Below, piece by piece: positions 8,174-15,677 of a DNA stretch of 64,000 nucleotides. Each line of letters begins with the position of its first letter. The stretch's first letter is position 1. The notes under the pieces were generated by a model, which was not told the origin of the DNA, did not search any database, and saw only the letters and a list, made by a program, of their open reading frames with translations. The translations under genes were made by a program, and so were the position numbers. The DNA is from Solirubrobacteraceae bacterium (GTDB lineage Bacteria; Actinomycetota; Thermoleophilia; Solirubrobacterales; Solirubrobacteraceae). The stretch is taken from contig JALNWQ010000008.1 of the NCBI GenBank assembly GCA_023230855.1, forward strand, positions 1-64,000. Reading direction: 5' to 3'.

Positions 8174-9009
8174 GGCGCGACGGCGCCCGGGCCGTGCGCC
8201 CCGTCCCCGCGGGCCGCCAGGCCCCGCCACCCGCCGATCAGGACGAGCACGACCGCCATCGGCACCGTCGCCGGCAGCGAGTCGAACCAGCGGAACAGCT
8301 GGTCGAAGAGCGCACCGGCCACCCACGCCGCCCCCGCCGCCGCCCACTGCAGCCGACGGGACGCCCCCTCGGCCGCGAGGATCGCCCCGACGGTCGCGGC
8401 GACGAACACGTCGCCGTACCCCATCGACGCGCCCTCCAGGCCGACGAACTGCAGCCGCGGCAGCCCCTGCGCCGGCGTCGCGGCGTTGAGGACCGCGTTC
8501 GGTTGCGCCAGCCCGCCGCTGAACACGAGGACCGCGTCGATGACCGCCATCGCGATGAGGCCGACCCGCAGGGCGCTGACCCCGCCACGCCCCAGCCCGC
8601 GGGCGACCGCGCCGGTGAGCAGCCGCGCCAGCGCGACGCAGCTCAGCGCGGTGAGCAGCAGCGCCGCGATCTGCCCCGGACGACGGCCCTCCTCCGCGAT
8701 CGCGACGACGAGCAGCGCCGGGACCGGCAGCGCCAGCCACCACCGCGCGCCGTGCATCCCCCACGCCAACGTCAGCGCCGCGAGCGGAGGGATCGCCAGC
8801 AACGCCAGCCACGTCAGGAGCGACGCGGCCTCGGGGAGCACGGCCAGCCCCCCGACGACCACGACGATCGACGCCGGCAGCACGAGCGCCCACGCCCGTC
8901 CCGTCCAGCGGTGCAGGACGACCGGCAGGCCCGCGGCGGGCAACGCGACGAGGAGCGCCTGGAGCAGCGTGAGGACCGCGGACGGCCACGAGTGCGGGAA
9001 GAGGTCCAT
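8170..9009 (-). CDS. Nine-TM protein with presenilin/SPP-type GxGD aspartyl-protease signature
   Basis: 279 aa, nearly all membrane. Nine hydrophobic helices can be drawn, ending with loops of only a few residues. TM6 contains a lone Asp (MAVIDAVLVF, D158). TM7 begins with MGYGDVFVAATVG (D200), i.e. a GxGD motif. TM9 begins SLPATVPMAVVL (residues 244-255), in the place of the PAL motif. A two-aspartate, GxGD, P-A-x arrangement over nine helices is the known signature of presenilin and signal-peptide-peptidase intramembrane proteases (family A22). Prepilin peptidases also have GxGD but lack this nine-TM order. The gene starts one base after the stop of the upstream glycosylase-like gene. Protease assignment is inference from pattern; substrate unknown. 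A plain hypothetical membrane protein remains possible. Confidence 0.6.
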   Translation of the reverse strand: MDLFPHSWPSAVLTLLQALLVALPAAGLPVVLHRWTGRAWALVLPASIVVVVGGLAVLPEAASLLTWLALLAIPPLAALTLAWGMHGARWWLALPVPALLVVAIAEEGRRPGQIAALLLTALSCVALARLLTGAVARGLGRGGVSALRVGLIAMAVIDAVLVFSGGLAQPNAVLNAATPAQGLPRLQFVGLEGASMGYGDVFVAATVGAILAAEGASRRLQWAAAGAAWVAGALFDQLFRWFDSLPATVPMAVVLVLIGGWRGLAARGDGAHGPGAVAP

Positions 9010-9010
9010 G

Positions 9011-9772
9011 TCAGAACAGGTCGAGCTGCACGGGGCCCGCGTCGTCCGGTCCGTCGCCGTCCGCCCGGTCGGCGCGCGGGCCGTCACCGCCCCGGCGACC
9101 GTCGCCACCCGCCCCGGGACCCGCGTCCTCCGGCGCGGGGTCCGTGGCCCGGTCGGCGCCGGCGATCGGACGCGGCGCCGGCAGGGCCAGGAGCTCCGGC
9201 AACCGGGCGACGTCGGCGCGCAGGGCGTCCACCGCCGACCGCCGGTAGAGCGCCGCCGCCGGATCGAACAGCGGCAGCAGCCGGACGGTCGCGTCGCCGA
9301 CGCGGCAGACCTCGGGGCGGCCGTGGGCCGTCCGGATCCCCTCCGGATCGCGGCGCAGGAGCTTCGTCACGAGCTCGCCCAGCGGGCACAGCACCCGCGG
9401 CGCGACGATCTCGACCTGCTCACGCAGATGCTCGAGGCCGTGGTCGAGCTCGTCCGGGGTCGGGTCGCGATGGTCCGGCGGACGGTGCTTGAGCACCGTG
9501 GTGACGTACACGTCGGCCCGCCGCAGCCCGACCCCGTCGAGCAGCTCGTCGAGCAGCCGCGCCGGCTCCCCCACGAGCGGCAGGCCCTGGCGCTCCTCGC
9601 TCGTCCCGGGGGCGCGCCCGACGAGCATGAGCGTCGCGTCCGCCGGGCCGGCCCCGACGACGACCGTCGACCGTCCCGTCGCCGGCTGGGCGCAGCGCGG
9701 GCACTCCCGCACCCGGTCGCGCAGGTCGTCGAGCGCGGCACGGCGCGAGCTGGCCGTCGGATCGCCCGGCAT
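9011..9772 (-). CDS. Divergent uracil-DNA glycosylase superfamily (family 4-like) protein
   Basis: 253 aa. The fold is that of family 4 uracil-DNA glycosylases: CPRC at 24-27, a VGRAPGTSEERQGLPLVG loop at 51-68, TTVLKHRPPDHRDPTPDE at about 91-108, and PLFDPAAALYR further on. Several signature positions differ from the family: the usual GEAPG is GRAPG, the third iron-sulfur cysteine (KCRPP) is His96, the fourth is not found, and the usual YHPAAL histidine is Asp. So iron-sulfur binding and classical uracil excision are doubtful. The C-terminal 60 residues are low-complexity and end QLDLF, a short motif like the beta-clamp-binding consensus QLxLF. ATG chosen; a GTG two codons upstream is an alternative. 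Confidence 0.7.
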   Translation of the reverse strand: MPGDPTASSRRAALDDLRDRVRECPRCAQPATGRSTVVVGAGPADATLMLVGRAPGTSEERQGLPLVGEPARLLDELLDGVGLRRADVYVTTVLKHRPPDHRDPTPDELDHGLEHLREQVEIVAPRVLCPLGELVTKLLRRDPEGIRTAHGRPEVCRVGDATVRLLPLFDPAAALYRRSAVDALRADVARLPELLALPAPRPIAGADRATDPAPEDAGPGAGGDGRRGGDGPRADRADGDGPDDAGPVQLDLF

Positions 9773-9972
9773 CGGCACGAGGGTAGATCATCGGATCGGC
9801 GGCGCCCCGCAGGCGGGGGGTGGGCCGCGTCCGTGCCGGTTGGCGTTCCGCGCACGGGGTGCTACAACTCAGGAACGGCCGTCATCCCACCCGGGAGACG
9901 GACCGGATCCACCCCCTCGCCCCTCACCCCCATTCGCGCCGGCATCCCCTGTGGAGCTGGACCGGAGACCCC

Positions 9973-10770
9973 ATGGACACGCGTCCCGGCGCGCCAGAAG
10001 GCGCGCACCCCAACCGCTTCTGCGTGATCGGCAACGGCCGGATGGGCGCGTCCCTCGTCCGTGCGATGCGTCACACGGGACTGACGGTGACCGGCCCCCA
10101 CGGCCGCGGTCACGACGGGGCCGGGGCCGACGTCGTCCTGCTGTGCGTCCCCGACGCCGAGATCGCCGACGCCGCCGCCGTCGTGACGCCCGGCCCGATC
10201 GTCGGGCACTGCTCCGGGGCGCGGACGCTCGCCCCGCTCGCTCCGCACGAGGCGCTGTCGCTCCACCCCCTGATGACGGTCCCGCACGGCGAGGTCGACC
10301 TGGCCGGCGCGCCGTGCGCCGTCGCCGGGTCCACCGACCGTGCGCTCGCGGTCGCCGCCGACCTGGCGACGCGGCTGCGCATGCGGACCGTCACCGTCGC
10401 CGACGAGGACCGCGCCGCCTACCACGCCGCCGCGTCGATCGCGGCGAACTACCTCCTGGCCGTCGAGGACCTGGCGGTGCGCCTGGCCGGCACCGCCGGG
10501 GTCGACCGCACGCTGCTCGCGCCGCTCGTCCGCGCCGCCGTCGACGCCTGGCAGGCCGACGGCGCCCCTGCGGCGCTCACCGGCCCCGTCGCCCGCGGCG
10601 ACGACGCCACCGTCGCCCGGCAGCGCGCCGCGGTCGCCGAGCGCCTGGACGGCGACGACCTGGCCCTCTTCGACGCGCTCACCACCGCCACCGCCCGCCT
10701 CGCCGACCGCGCGCGCGGCCCGGTCGCGGACCACGCGGGGACGGCGTCCGCCGGCGGGGCACGCGCATGA
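9973..10770 (+). CDS. Rossmann-like protein with DUF2520 domain, pantothenate operon
   Basis: 265 aa. The N-terminus holds an NAD(P)-binding loop (FCVIGNGRMGASLVRAM) and DVVLLCVPDAEIADAA. The GPIVGHCSGARTLAPL and LHPLMTVPHG motifs are characteristic of COG5495-type DUF2520 proteins. The C-terminal half is helical, as in 6-phosphogluconate-dehydrogenase-like dimerisation domains. Its stop overlaps the panC start (ATGA). Ketopantoate reductase (panE), the remaining enzyme of the pathway, is otherwise absent from the cluster, so a related reductase role is an attractive inference but is not shown. The upstream gap 9779-9972 carries no gene and likely holds the promoter. Confidence 0.85.
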   Translation: MDTRPGAPEGAHPNRFCVIGNGRMGASLVRAMRHTGLTVTGPHGRGHDGAGADVVLLCVPDAEIADAAAVVTPGPIVGHCSGARTLAPLAPHEALSLHPLMTVPHGEVDLAGAPCAVAGSTDRALAVAADLATRLRMRTVTVADEDRAAYHAAASIAANYLLAVEDLAVRLAGTAGVDRTLLAPLVRAAVDAWQADGAPAALTGPVARGDDATVARQRAAVAERLDGDDLALFDALTTATARLADRARGPVADHAGTASAGGARA

Positions 10771-11738
10771 GGACGATCCGCACCGTGCGCGAGCTGCGCG
10801 CCCACGTCCGCCAGGTCCGCGCGGCCGGGCGCACGATCGGGCTGGTCCCGACGATGGGCGCGCTCCACGACGGGCACCTGTCGCTCGTCGCCACGTCGGT
10901 CGCCGACGCCGACGAGACGATCGTGTCGCTGTTCGTCAACCCGCGCCAGTTCGGGGACGCCGGCGACCTGGAGCACTACCCGCGCGACGAGGCCCGCGAC
11001 GCCGCGCTCGCCGCCGACGCCGGCGCGCACGTCCTCTTCGCCCCGCCGGTCGACGAGGTGTACCCGGACGGGTTCGGGACCGAGGTGCGGGTGTCCGGAC
11101 CGCTCACCGAACGACTCGAGGGCGCCCACCGCGGCGCGGCGCACTTCCACGGCGTGACGACCGTCGTCACGAAGCTCCTCAACATGGTCCAGCCGGACGT
11201 CGCGTTCTTCGGCGCCAAGGACGCCCAGCAGGTCCTCGTCGTCCGCCGACTCGTCCGCGACCTCGACCTGCCGGTCCGGATCGAGACGGTCGCCACCGTC
11301 CGCGAGGACGACGGCCTGGCCCGCTCCAGCCGCAACCTGCGCCTGTCGCCGGAGGACCGGCGGACCGCCGGGTCGGTGCCGCGCGCGCTGCAGGCCGCGA
11401 TCGACGCCTGGTCGGTCACCGACGAGGGCGCCGACGCCGGGCCGGTCCGCGACGCCGCGGTCGACGCGCTCCACGCCGCCGGGCTCGATCCCGAGTACGT
11501 GGCGCTCGTCGACCCCGGCACGCTCGGGGACGTCGCGGCGCTGGACGGCCCCGCGCTGCTCGCGGTCGCCGTGCCGGTCGGCCCGGTGCGGCTCATCGAC
11601 AACGTCCTGCTCGACCGGTCCGCCCCCGCGCCCCGGATCGCCCCGGGCCCCGTGGACCCGACCGCCGGCGTCGCCCCGCTGCTGCGCACGTCGGTGCCCT
11701 CCCCGACCTTCCCGACGACGACCACCCAGAAGGGGTGA
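10767..11738 (+). CDS. panC: Pantothenate synthetase PanC
   Basis: 323 aa. Condenses pantoate and beta-alanine with ATP to pantothenate in the cytosol. Motifs in order: LVPTMGALHDGHLSLV (nucleotide-binding HIGH-like), SLFVNPRQFG, YPRDEARDAALAADAG, FFGAKDAQQVLVVRRLVRDL, and DGLARSSRNLRLS (KMSKS-like region). About 35 Pro/Thr-rich residues follow the normal C-terminal end at RLIDNVLL. The start overlaps the upstream stop by ATGA, and panD follows after 5 bases. Confidence 0.96.
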   Translation: MRTIRTVRELRAHVRQVRAAGRTIGLVPTMGALHDGHLSLVATSVADADETIVSLFVNPRQFGDAGDLEHYPRDEARDAALAADAGAHVLFAPPVDEVYPDGFGTEVRVSGPLTERLEGAHRGAAHFHGVTTVVTKLLNMVQPDVAFFGAKDAQQVLVVRRLVRDLDLPVRIETVATVREDDGLARSSRNLRLSPEDRRTAGSVPRALQAAIDAWSVTDEGADAGPVRDAAVDALHAAGLDPEYVALVDPGTLGDVAALDGPALLAVAVPVGPVRLIDNVLLDRSAPAPRIAPGPVDPTAGVAPLLRTSVPSPTFPTTTTQKG

Positions 11739-11743
11739 ACACC

Positions 11744-12151
11744 ATGCACCGCACGATGCTCAAGTCCAAGATCCACCGGGCGACGGTCACCGACAGCGAC
11801 CTGCACTACGTCGGGTCGATCACCATCGACCCAGACCTGCTCGAGGCCGCCGACATCCTGCCGCACGAGCAGGTCGCGGTCGTCGACGTCGACAACGGCC
11901 AGCGGTTCGAGACCTACACGATCGAGGGCCAGCGCGGCTCCGGCGAGATCAAGGTCAACGGCGCCGCCGCCCGCCTCGTCCATCGCGGCGACACCGTCAT
12001 CGTCATCAGCTACGCCCAGTACTCGCGCGAGGAGATGGAGGCGTACGAGCCGGTCGTCGTCCACGTCGAGCGCGGCACCAACCGCATCATCGACGTCGAC
12101 GCCGCCGTCGACGCCCTGCTCACCGAGTCCTCCCGTCCGGCCACCGCCTGA
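11744..12151 (+). CDS. panD: Aspartate 1-decarboxylase proenzyme PanD
   Basis: 135 aa. Makes beta-alanine from aspartate for PanC. Pyruvoyl enzyme: the proenzyme self-cleaves at the Gly-Ser of YVGSITID (residues 22-29), leaving the pyruvoyl group on the new N-terminus. The catalytic Lys of MLKSKIHRATVT and Tyr of FETYTIEG are present, as is the NGAAARLVHRGD segment. Start ATG 11744 is preceded by AGAAGGGG at good spacing; an in-frame GTG at 11735 overlaps the panC stop and would add three residues. Second step-supplier in the panC-panD-panB operon. Confidence 0.96.
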   Translation: MHRTMLKSKIHRATVTDSDLHYVGSITIDPDLLEAADILPHEQVAVVDVDNGQRFETYTIEGQRGSGEIKVNGAAARLVHRGDTVIVISYAQYSREEMEAYEPVVVHVERGTNRIIDVDAAVDALLTESSRPATA

Positions 12152-12197
12152 CGCCAACCGTCCGCTCCCACCCCCTCCCCTTCCCAGGAGCATCGAC

Positions 12198-13133
12198 ATG
12201 TCCGCCAGCCCCCGCACCGTCGACCACGAGGCGCCCGTGCGCGTCCCGGTCACCGTCAACACCCTGCTGGACAAGAAGCACCACGGCGAGAAGCTCGTCA
12301 TGGTCACCGCCTACGACTACCCCTCGGCGTGCGTCGCCGAGGCGGCCGGGGTCGACCTCGTCCTCGTCGGCGACAGCGCCGCGACGACCGTCCTGGGCCT
12401 GGACTCCACCGTCCCGGCCACCACCGACGAGCTCGTCATGCTCAGCCGCGCCGTGCGTCGCGGCCTGCGCACCGCGTTCCTCGTCAGCGACCTGCCGTTC
12501 GGGTCGTACGAGGCGTCCGACGTCGAGGCGGTGAAGACCTCCCAGCGGTTCGTCAAGGAGGCCGGCGCGCAGGCGGTGAAGCTCGAGGGCGGCGGCGTCA
12601 TGGTCGACCGGGCCCGCGCGATCGTCGCCGCCGGCATCCCCGTCGTCGGCCACCTGGGCCTGACCCCGCAGACCGCGACCGCCCTCGGCGGCCTGCGCGC
12701 GCAGGGCAAGAGCGCGGAGAAGGCGACGCAGATGGTCGCCGACGCGCTGGCGCTGCAGGACGCGGGCTGTTGCGCCCTGGTCCTGGAGGCGATCCCCGCC
12801 GCCGTCGCCGAGGAGCTCATGCCGCTGCTCGACATCCCGGTGATCGGGATCGGCGCCGGGGCGTCCACCGACGGCCAGGTGCTCGTGTGGCACGACCTGC
12901 TCGGCCTGCTCGACGGCCGCACCGCCAAGTTCGTCAAGCAGTACGCCGGCCTGCACGACCAGATGGTCGAGGCGGTCACCCGCTACGCGGAGGAGGTCCG
13001 GACCGGCGCGTTCCCGACCCGCGAGCACACCTACGCGATCCCGCCCGAGGAGCTGCAGCGGTTCCAGGGCTCGCTGGCCCAGCTGCACGGCGGCGCGCAC
13101 CGCGCGTCGGACGTGCAGGGCTACCCGGCCTGA
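12198..13133 (+). CDS. panB: 3-methyl-2-oxobutanoate hydroxymethyltransferase PanB
   Basis: 311 aa, with about 25 extra N-terminal residues. First committed step of pantothenate synthesis: transfers a hydroxymethyl group from 5,10-methylene-THF to alpha-ketoisovalerate. TIM barrel with the metal-binding VLVGDSAATTVLG, SDLPFGSY, AVKLEGGG, GHLGLTPQ, CALVLEAIP and IGIGAGASTDGQVLVWHDLLGL motifs. A clear AGGAG lies 8 bases before the ATG. Separated from panD by 46 bases but same direction, so probably the same transcript. Repeats of the 45-bp hairpin family follow. Confidence 0.97.
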   Translation: MSASPRTVDHEAPVRVPVTVNTLLDKKHHGEKLVMVTAYDYPSACVAEAAGVDLVLVGDSAATTVLGLDSTVPATTDELVMLSRAVRRGLRTAFLVSDLPFGSYEASDVEAVKTSQRFVKEAGAQAVKLEGGGVMVDRARAIVAAGIPVVGHLGLTPQTATALGGLRAQGKSAEKATQMVADALALQDAGCCALVLEAIPAAVAEELMPLLDIPVIGIGAGASTDGQVLVWHDLLGLLDGRTAKFVKQYAGLHDQMVEAVTRYAEEVRTGAFPTREHTYAIPPEELQRFQGSLAQLHGGAHRASDVQGYPA

Positions 13134-13160
13134 CCCGGTCGGTCGGGCGGCCCGACGTAC

Positions 13161-13205
13161 AGCGGGTCGTCTCACCGTCGTAGGACGATGGTGGGACGAT
13201 CCGCT
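13161..13205. repeat. 45-bp hairpin element, copy A (20-bp arms, 5-nt loop)
   Basis: Left arm 13161-13180 (AGCGGGTCGTCTCACCGTCG) pairs with right arm 13186-13205 at 17 of 20 positions; loop TAGGA. Lies between the stops of panB and the convergent universal-stress gene. The same design recurs at 13233 and three times near 55.6 kb, so it is a dispersed repeat rather than an ordinary terminator, although it may also terminate transcription here. Confidence 0.8.
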
Positions 13206-13232
13206 CTCGCCGCCCCGACCGCCCCGCCGCAC

Positions 13233-13277
13233 AGCGGGTCGCCTGACCATCGCTGGACGATGGTGGGACGACCCGCT
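13233..13277. repeat. 45-bp hairpin element, copy B
   Basis: Left arm 13233-13252 and right arm 13258-13277 pair at 17 of 20 positions around loop CTGGA. It is in the same orientation as copy A, 72 bases further on, and both copies are followed by CTCGCCGCCCC. Confidence 0.8.
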
Positions 13278-13318
13278 CTCGCCGCCCCCACCGTCGGCAG
13301 CCGTCGCCGACCCTCCGA

Positions 13319-14194
13319 TCAGCCCGCCGGGACGATGAGCAGCGGCGTCGACGCGTCGCGGACGAGCTTGGCGCTGACGCTGCCGAGCATCACGCGCCGC
13401 AGCGGCCCGTGGTTGCGCGACGCGAGCACGAGGACGTCGACGCCCTCCAGGCCGCGCAGCACGCTCACCGGGTCGCCCTCGTGGACCTCGAACTCGATCG
13501 ACTCGATGTCGGCGATCCCGCCGACGACCTCGGACAGGTCCTGCCGCGCGCCCTGCCGGAACCGCTCGCCCTCGGCCGGGCCACCCATGTCGACGTAGCG
13601 CAACGTGTGCTGGTCGATGACGTGGAGGATCTTCAGCGTGGCGCCGTGACGACGCGCCAGCTCGGCCCCCGCCGCGATCGCGTGCCGCGACTGCTCGGAC
13701 CGGTTGTGCGCGACCGCGACCGCGCCGATCCGCCGCTCGCCCTCCGACCAGCCGCGCGGCGCGACCGCGACGGCGTCGGGCGCGGCGTGGATGACCTGCT
13801 CGGTGACGCTGCCGGCGACGATCCGGCCGAACGTGCTGGTGCGGCTGCTGCCGACGACGACGATCGCCGGATCCCGCTCCTCCAGCAGGCGGTGCAGGCC
13901 GTCCGACGGCGACCCGCCGCGGACGACGGTGAACGTCGTGTCGGGACGGTCGGCGAGCGCCTTGCGCGCCCCGTTCAGGCGCTTGTCGGCGTCCTCGCGG
14001 AACATCTCGTCGTACGACGCCGGGATCCCCGCCCAGCCGACCGGGGCGGCCGCGTACACCGACACGACCTCGAGCGGCCCGCCGGACGCGTCGGCGAGCG
14101 TCGCCGCGAGGGCGACCGCGTCGTCCCCGGTGGGCTCCCCGTCGGTGCCCGCGATGACGAAGCCGGGCAGTGTGAACGACGCATCGGTGCTCAT
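13319..14194 (-). CDS. Tandem-domain universal stress protein
   Basis: 291 aa with two UspA domains. Domain 1 (about 10-140) begins FVIAGTDGEPTGDDAVALAA and ends with the nucleotide-loop signature VVGSSRTSTFGRIVAGSVTEQVI. Domain 2 (about 155-290) begins IGAVAVAHNRSEQSRHAI and ends VLASRNHGPLRRVMLGSVSAKLV. Both carry the G-x2-G-x9-G-S-like ATP loop in near-standard form. The ATG start is 63 bases from the divergent oxidoreductase gene, so the two may share a promoter region. Likely role: ATP-binding stress factor. Confidence 0.9.
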   Translation of the reverse strand: MSTDASFTLPGFVIAGTDGEPTGDDAVALAATLADASGGPLEVVSVYAAAPVGWAGIPASYDEMFREDADKRLNGARKALADRPDTTFTVVRGGSPSDGLHRLLEERDPAIVVVGSSRTSTFGRIVAGSVTEQVIHAAPDAVAVAPRGWSEGERRIGAVAVAHNRSEQSRHAIAAGAELARRHGATLKILHVIDQHTLRYVDMGGPAEGERFRQGARQDLSEVVGGIADIESIEFEVHEGDPVSVLRGLEGVDVLVLASRNHGPLRRVMLGSVSAKLVRDASTPLLIVPAG

Positions 14195-14257
14195 GGCGCG
14201 GATCCTAGTTGCTCCAACGCGCCAACCCGCGTGGCGGGGGACGGTTACCGTCGCACC

Positions 14258-15313
14258 ATGACGCTCCCGCCCACCAACCGCGCCTTCCGCCTCCGCCGTC
14301 GCCCCGTCGGCCGGGTGACCGAGGACGACCTGGAGCTCGTCACCGAGCCGCTCGCGGAGCCGGCCGACGGCGAGGCGCTCGTCCGCACGCTCTACGTGTC
14401 GCTCGACCCGTCCAACCGGATCTGGATGAGCGACATGCCGTCGTACATCGCACCGGTCCCGCTCGGGTCGGTCATGCGCGGGATCGGGGTGGGGCAGGTC
14501 GTCGCGTCGCGGCGGGACGACTTCCCCGTCGGGGCGTTCGTGCTCGGCGGCACCGGGTTCCAGGAGCACGCCCTGATCGACGACGCCAACGACCTGGGCC
14601 GGTTCACCGTGCTGCCCGACCCGCTCCCGGCGCCGCTGCCGCTGTTCCTCGGGGCGCTCGGCCACACCGGGATCACCGCCTACCTCGGCGTCCACGACAT
14701 CGGTCGGGTCGCGCCGGGCGAGACGGTCGTCGTGTCGGCGGCGGCGGGGGCGGTCGGGTCGATCGCGGGGCAGATCGCGAAGGATCGCGGCGCGCGCGTC
14801 GTCGGCATCGCCGGCGGCCCCGCGAAGTGCGCCCACGTCGTCGACGAGCTCGGGTTCGACGCGTGCGTCGACCACCGCGCGGACGACTTCGCCGCGCGCC
14901 TCGCCGCCGCGGTCCCGGACGGGGTCGACGTGGACTTCGAGAACGTCGGCGGACCGGTGATGGACGCGGTGCTCCTGCACCTCAACCACGGCGCGCGGGT
15001 CGTGCTGTCGGGGATGATCTCGCAGTACGAGGCCGCCGACGGCGGGGACGGCTGGGCCGGTCAGCGGTCGATCGGGCAGCTCATCATGCGTCGCGCGTCG
15101 ATGCGGGGGTTCATCGTGCTCGACCACGCCGACCGGTTCGGCGAGGCGATCGACTACCTCGGCGGCCTGCTCGGCGGTGGCCGACTGCGCAGCCACGAGA
15201 CGATCGTCGACGGCCTCGACCACGCGATCGACGCCATGAACCGCCTGTTCGACGGCACGAGCACCGGCAAGCTCCTGCTGCGCGTCGCCGACCCGGACGC
15301 GCCGGCCGCCTGA
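14258..15313 (+). CDS. NADP-dependent medium-chain oxidoreductase (zinc-free, leukotriene B4 dehydrogenase/curcumin reductase type)
   Basis: 351 aa MDR protein. No catalytic zinc cysteines or structural zinc lobe. FRLRRRPVGRVTEDDLEL, VSLDPSNRIWMSD and GVGQVVAS at the N-terminus, then the Rossmann loop ETVVVSAAAGAVGSIAGQIAK and DVDFENVGG, match the prostaglandin reductase/YncB-CurA group, which reduces alpha,beta-unsaturated ketones. Divergent from the universal stress gene. Substrate cannot be deduced. Confidence 0.9.
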   Translation: MTLPPTNRAFRLRRRPVGRVTEDDLELVTEPLAEPADGEALVRTLYVSLDPSNRIWMSDMPSYIAPVPLGSVMRGIGVGQVVASRRDDFPVGAFVLGGTGFQEHALIDDANDLGRFTVLPDPLPAPLPLFLGALGHTGITAYLGVHDIGRVAPGETVVVSAAAGAVGSIAGQIAKDRGARVVGIAGGPAKCAHVVDELGFDACVDHRADDFAARLAAAVPDGVDVDFENVGGPVMDAVLLHLNHGARVVLSGMISQYEAADGGDGWAGQRSIGQLIMRRASMRGFIVLDHADRFGEAIDYLGGLLGGGRLRSHETIVDGLDHAIDAMNRLFDGTSTGKLLLRVADPDAPAA

Positions 15314-15319
15314 CGCCCC

Positions 15320-15598
15320 CTACGCGGCCGCGGTCCCGTAGCGCTTGGCGGCGCGCTCGCGGGCCTTGGCCGCCTCCTCCTCGCGGTTCTTCGGCGGCGC
15401 GTGGGTGACGAGCCCGTCGAGCAGCTCGCGGGTGAGCTCGGTCAGGCGGTCGACGGCGTGGTCGATGACCTCCTGGTTGGCCTGGGACGGACGGGTCGAT
15501 CCGCTGATCTTGCGGACGTACTGCACGGCCGACGCGCGGATCTCGTCGTCGGTGGCCGGCGGATCGAAGTTGTGGAGCGTGCGGATGTTGCGGCACAT
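15320..15598 (-). CDS. DUF2277 family protein
   Basis: 92 aa. The start MCRNIRTLHNFDPPATDDEI and the following AVQYVRKISG are the family hallmark of DUF2277, small proteins of unknown function widespread in actinobacteria and proteobacteria. The helical tail is Arg/Glu/Ala-rich. ATG chosen at the family-conserved MCRNI; the frame is open a little further upstream. Convergent with the oxidoreductase, only 6 bases between stops. Confidence 0.9.
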   Translation of the reverse strand: MCRNIRTLHNFDPPATDDEIRASAVQYVRKISGSTRPSQANQEVIDHAVDRLTELTRELLDGLVTHAPPKNREEEAAKARERAAKRYGTAAA

Positions 15599-15677
15599 GG
15601 GCCGAGCGTACGCCCGCGTCGACGTGGCGTGTGACCGACCGCTTGCGTCGGGTGCGATCACGCACTACGGTCGACTG

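Noticed and set aside
8170..9009. Prepilin peptidase
   Set aside because: The GxGD motif fits, but the N-terminal methylase region is absent, the aspartates are in TM6 and TM7 of nine helices, and a PAL-like motif is present in TM9.
5932..9492. 1186-codon plus-strand open frame
   Set aside because: Overlaps four genuine genes in other phases and has the Arg/Pro-rich composition of a shadow frame.
13161..13277. Simple rho-independent terminators
   Set aside because: Shared arms, fixed 5-nt loop, paired copies and distant relatives show a repeat family, although they could still stop transcription.
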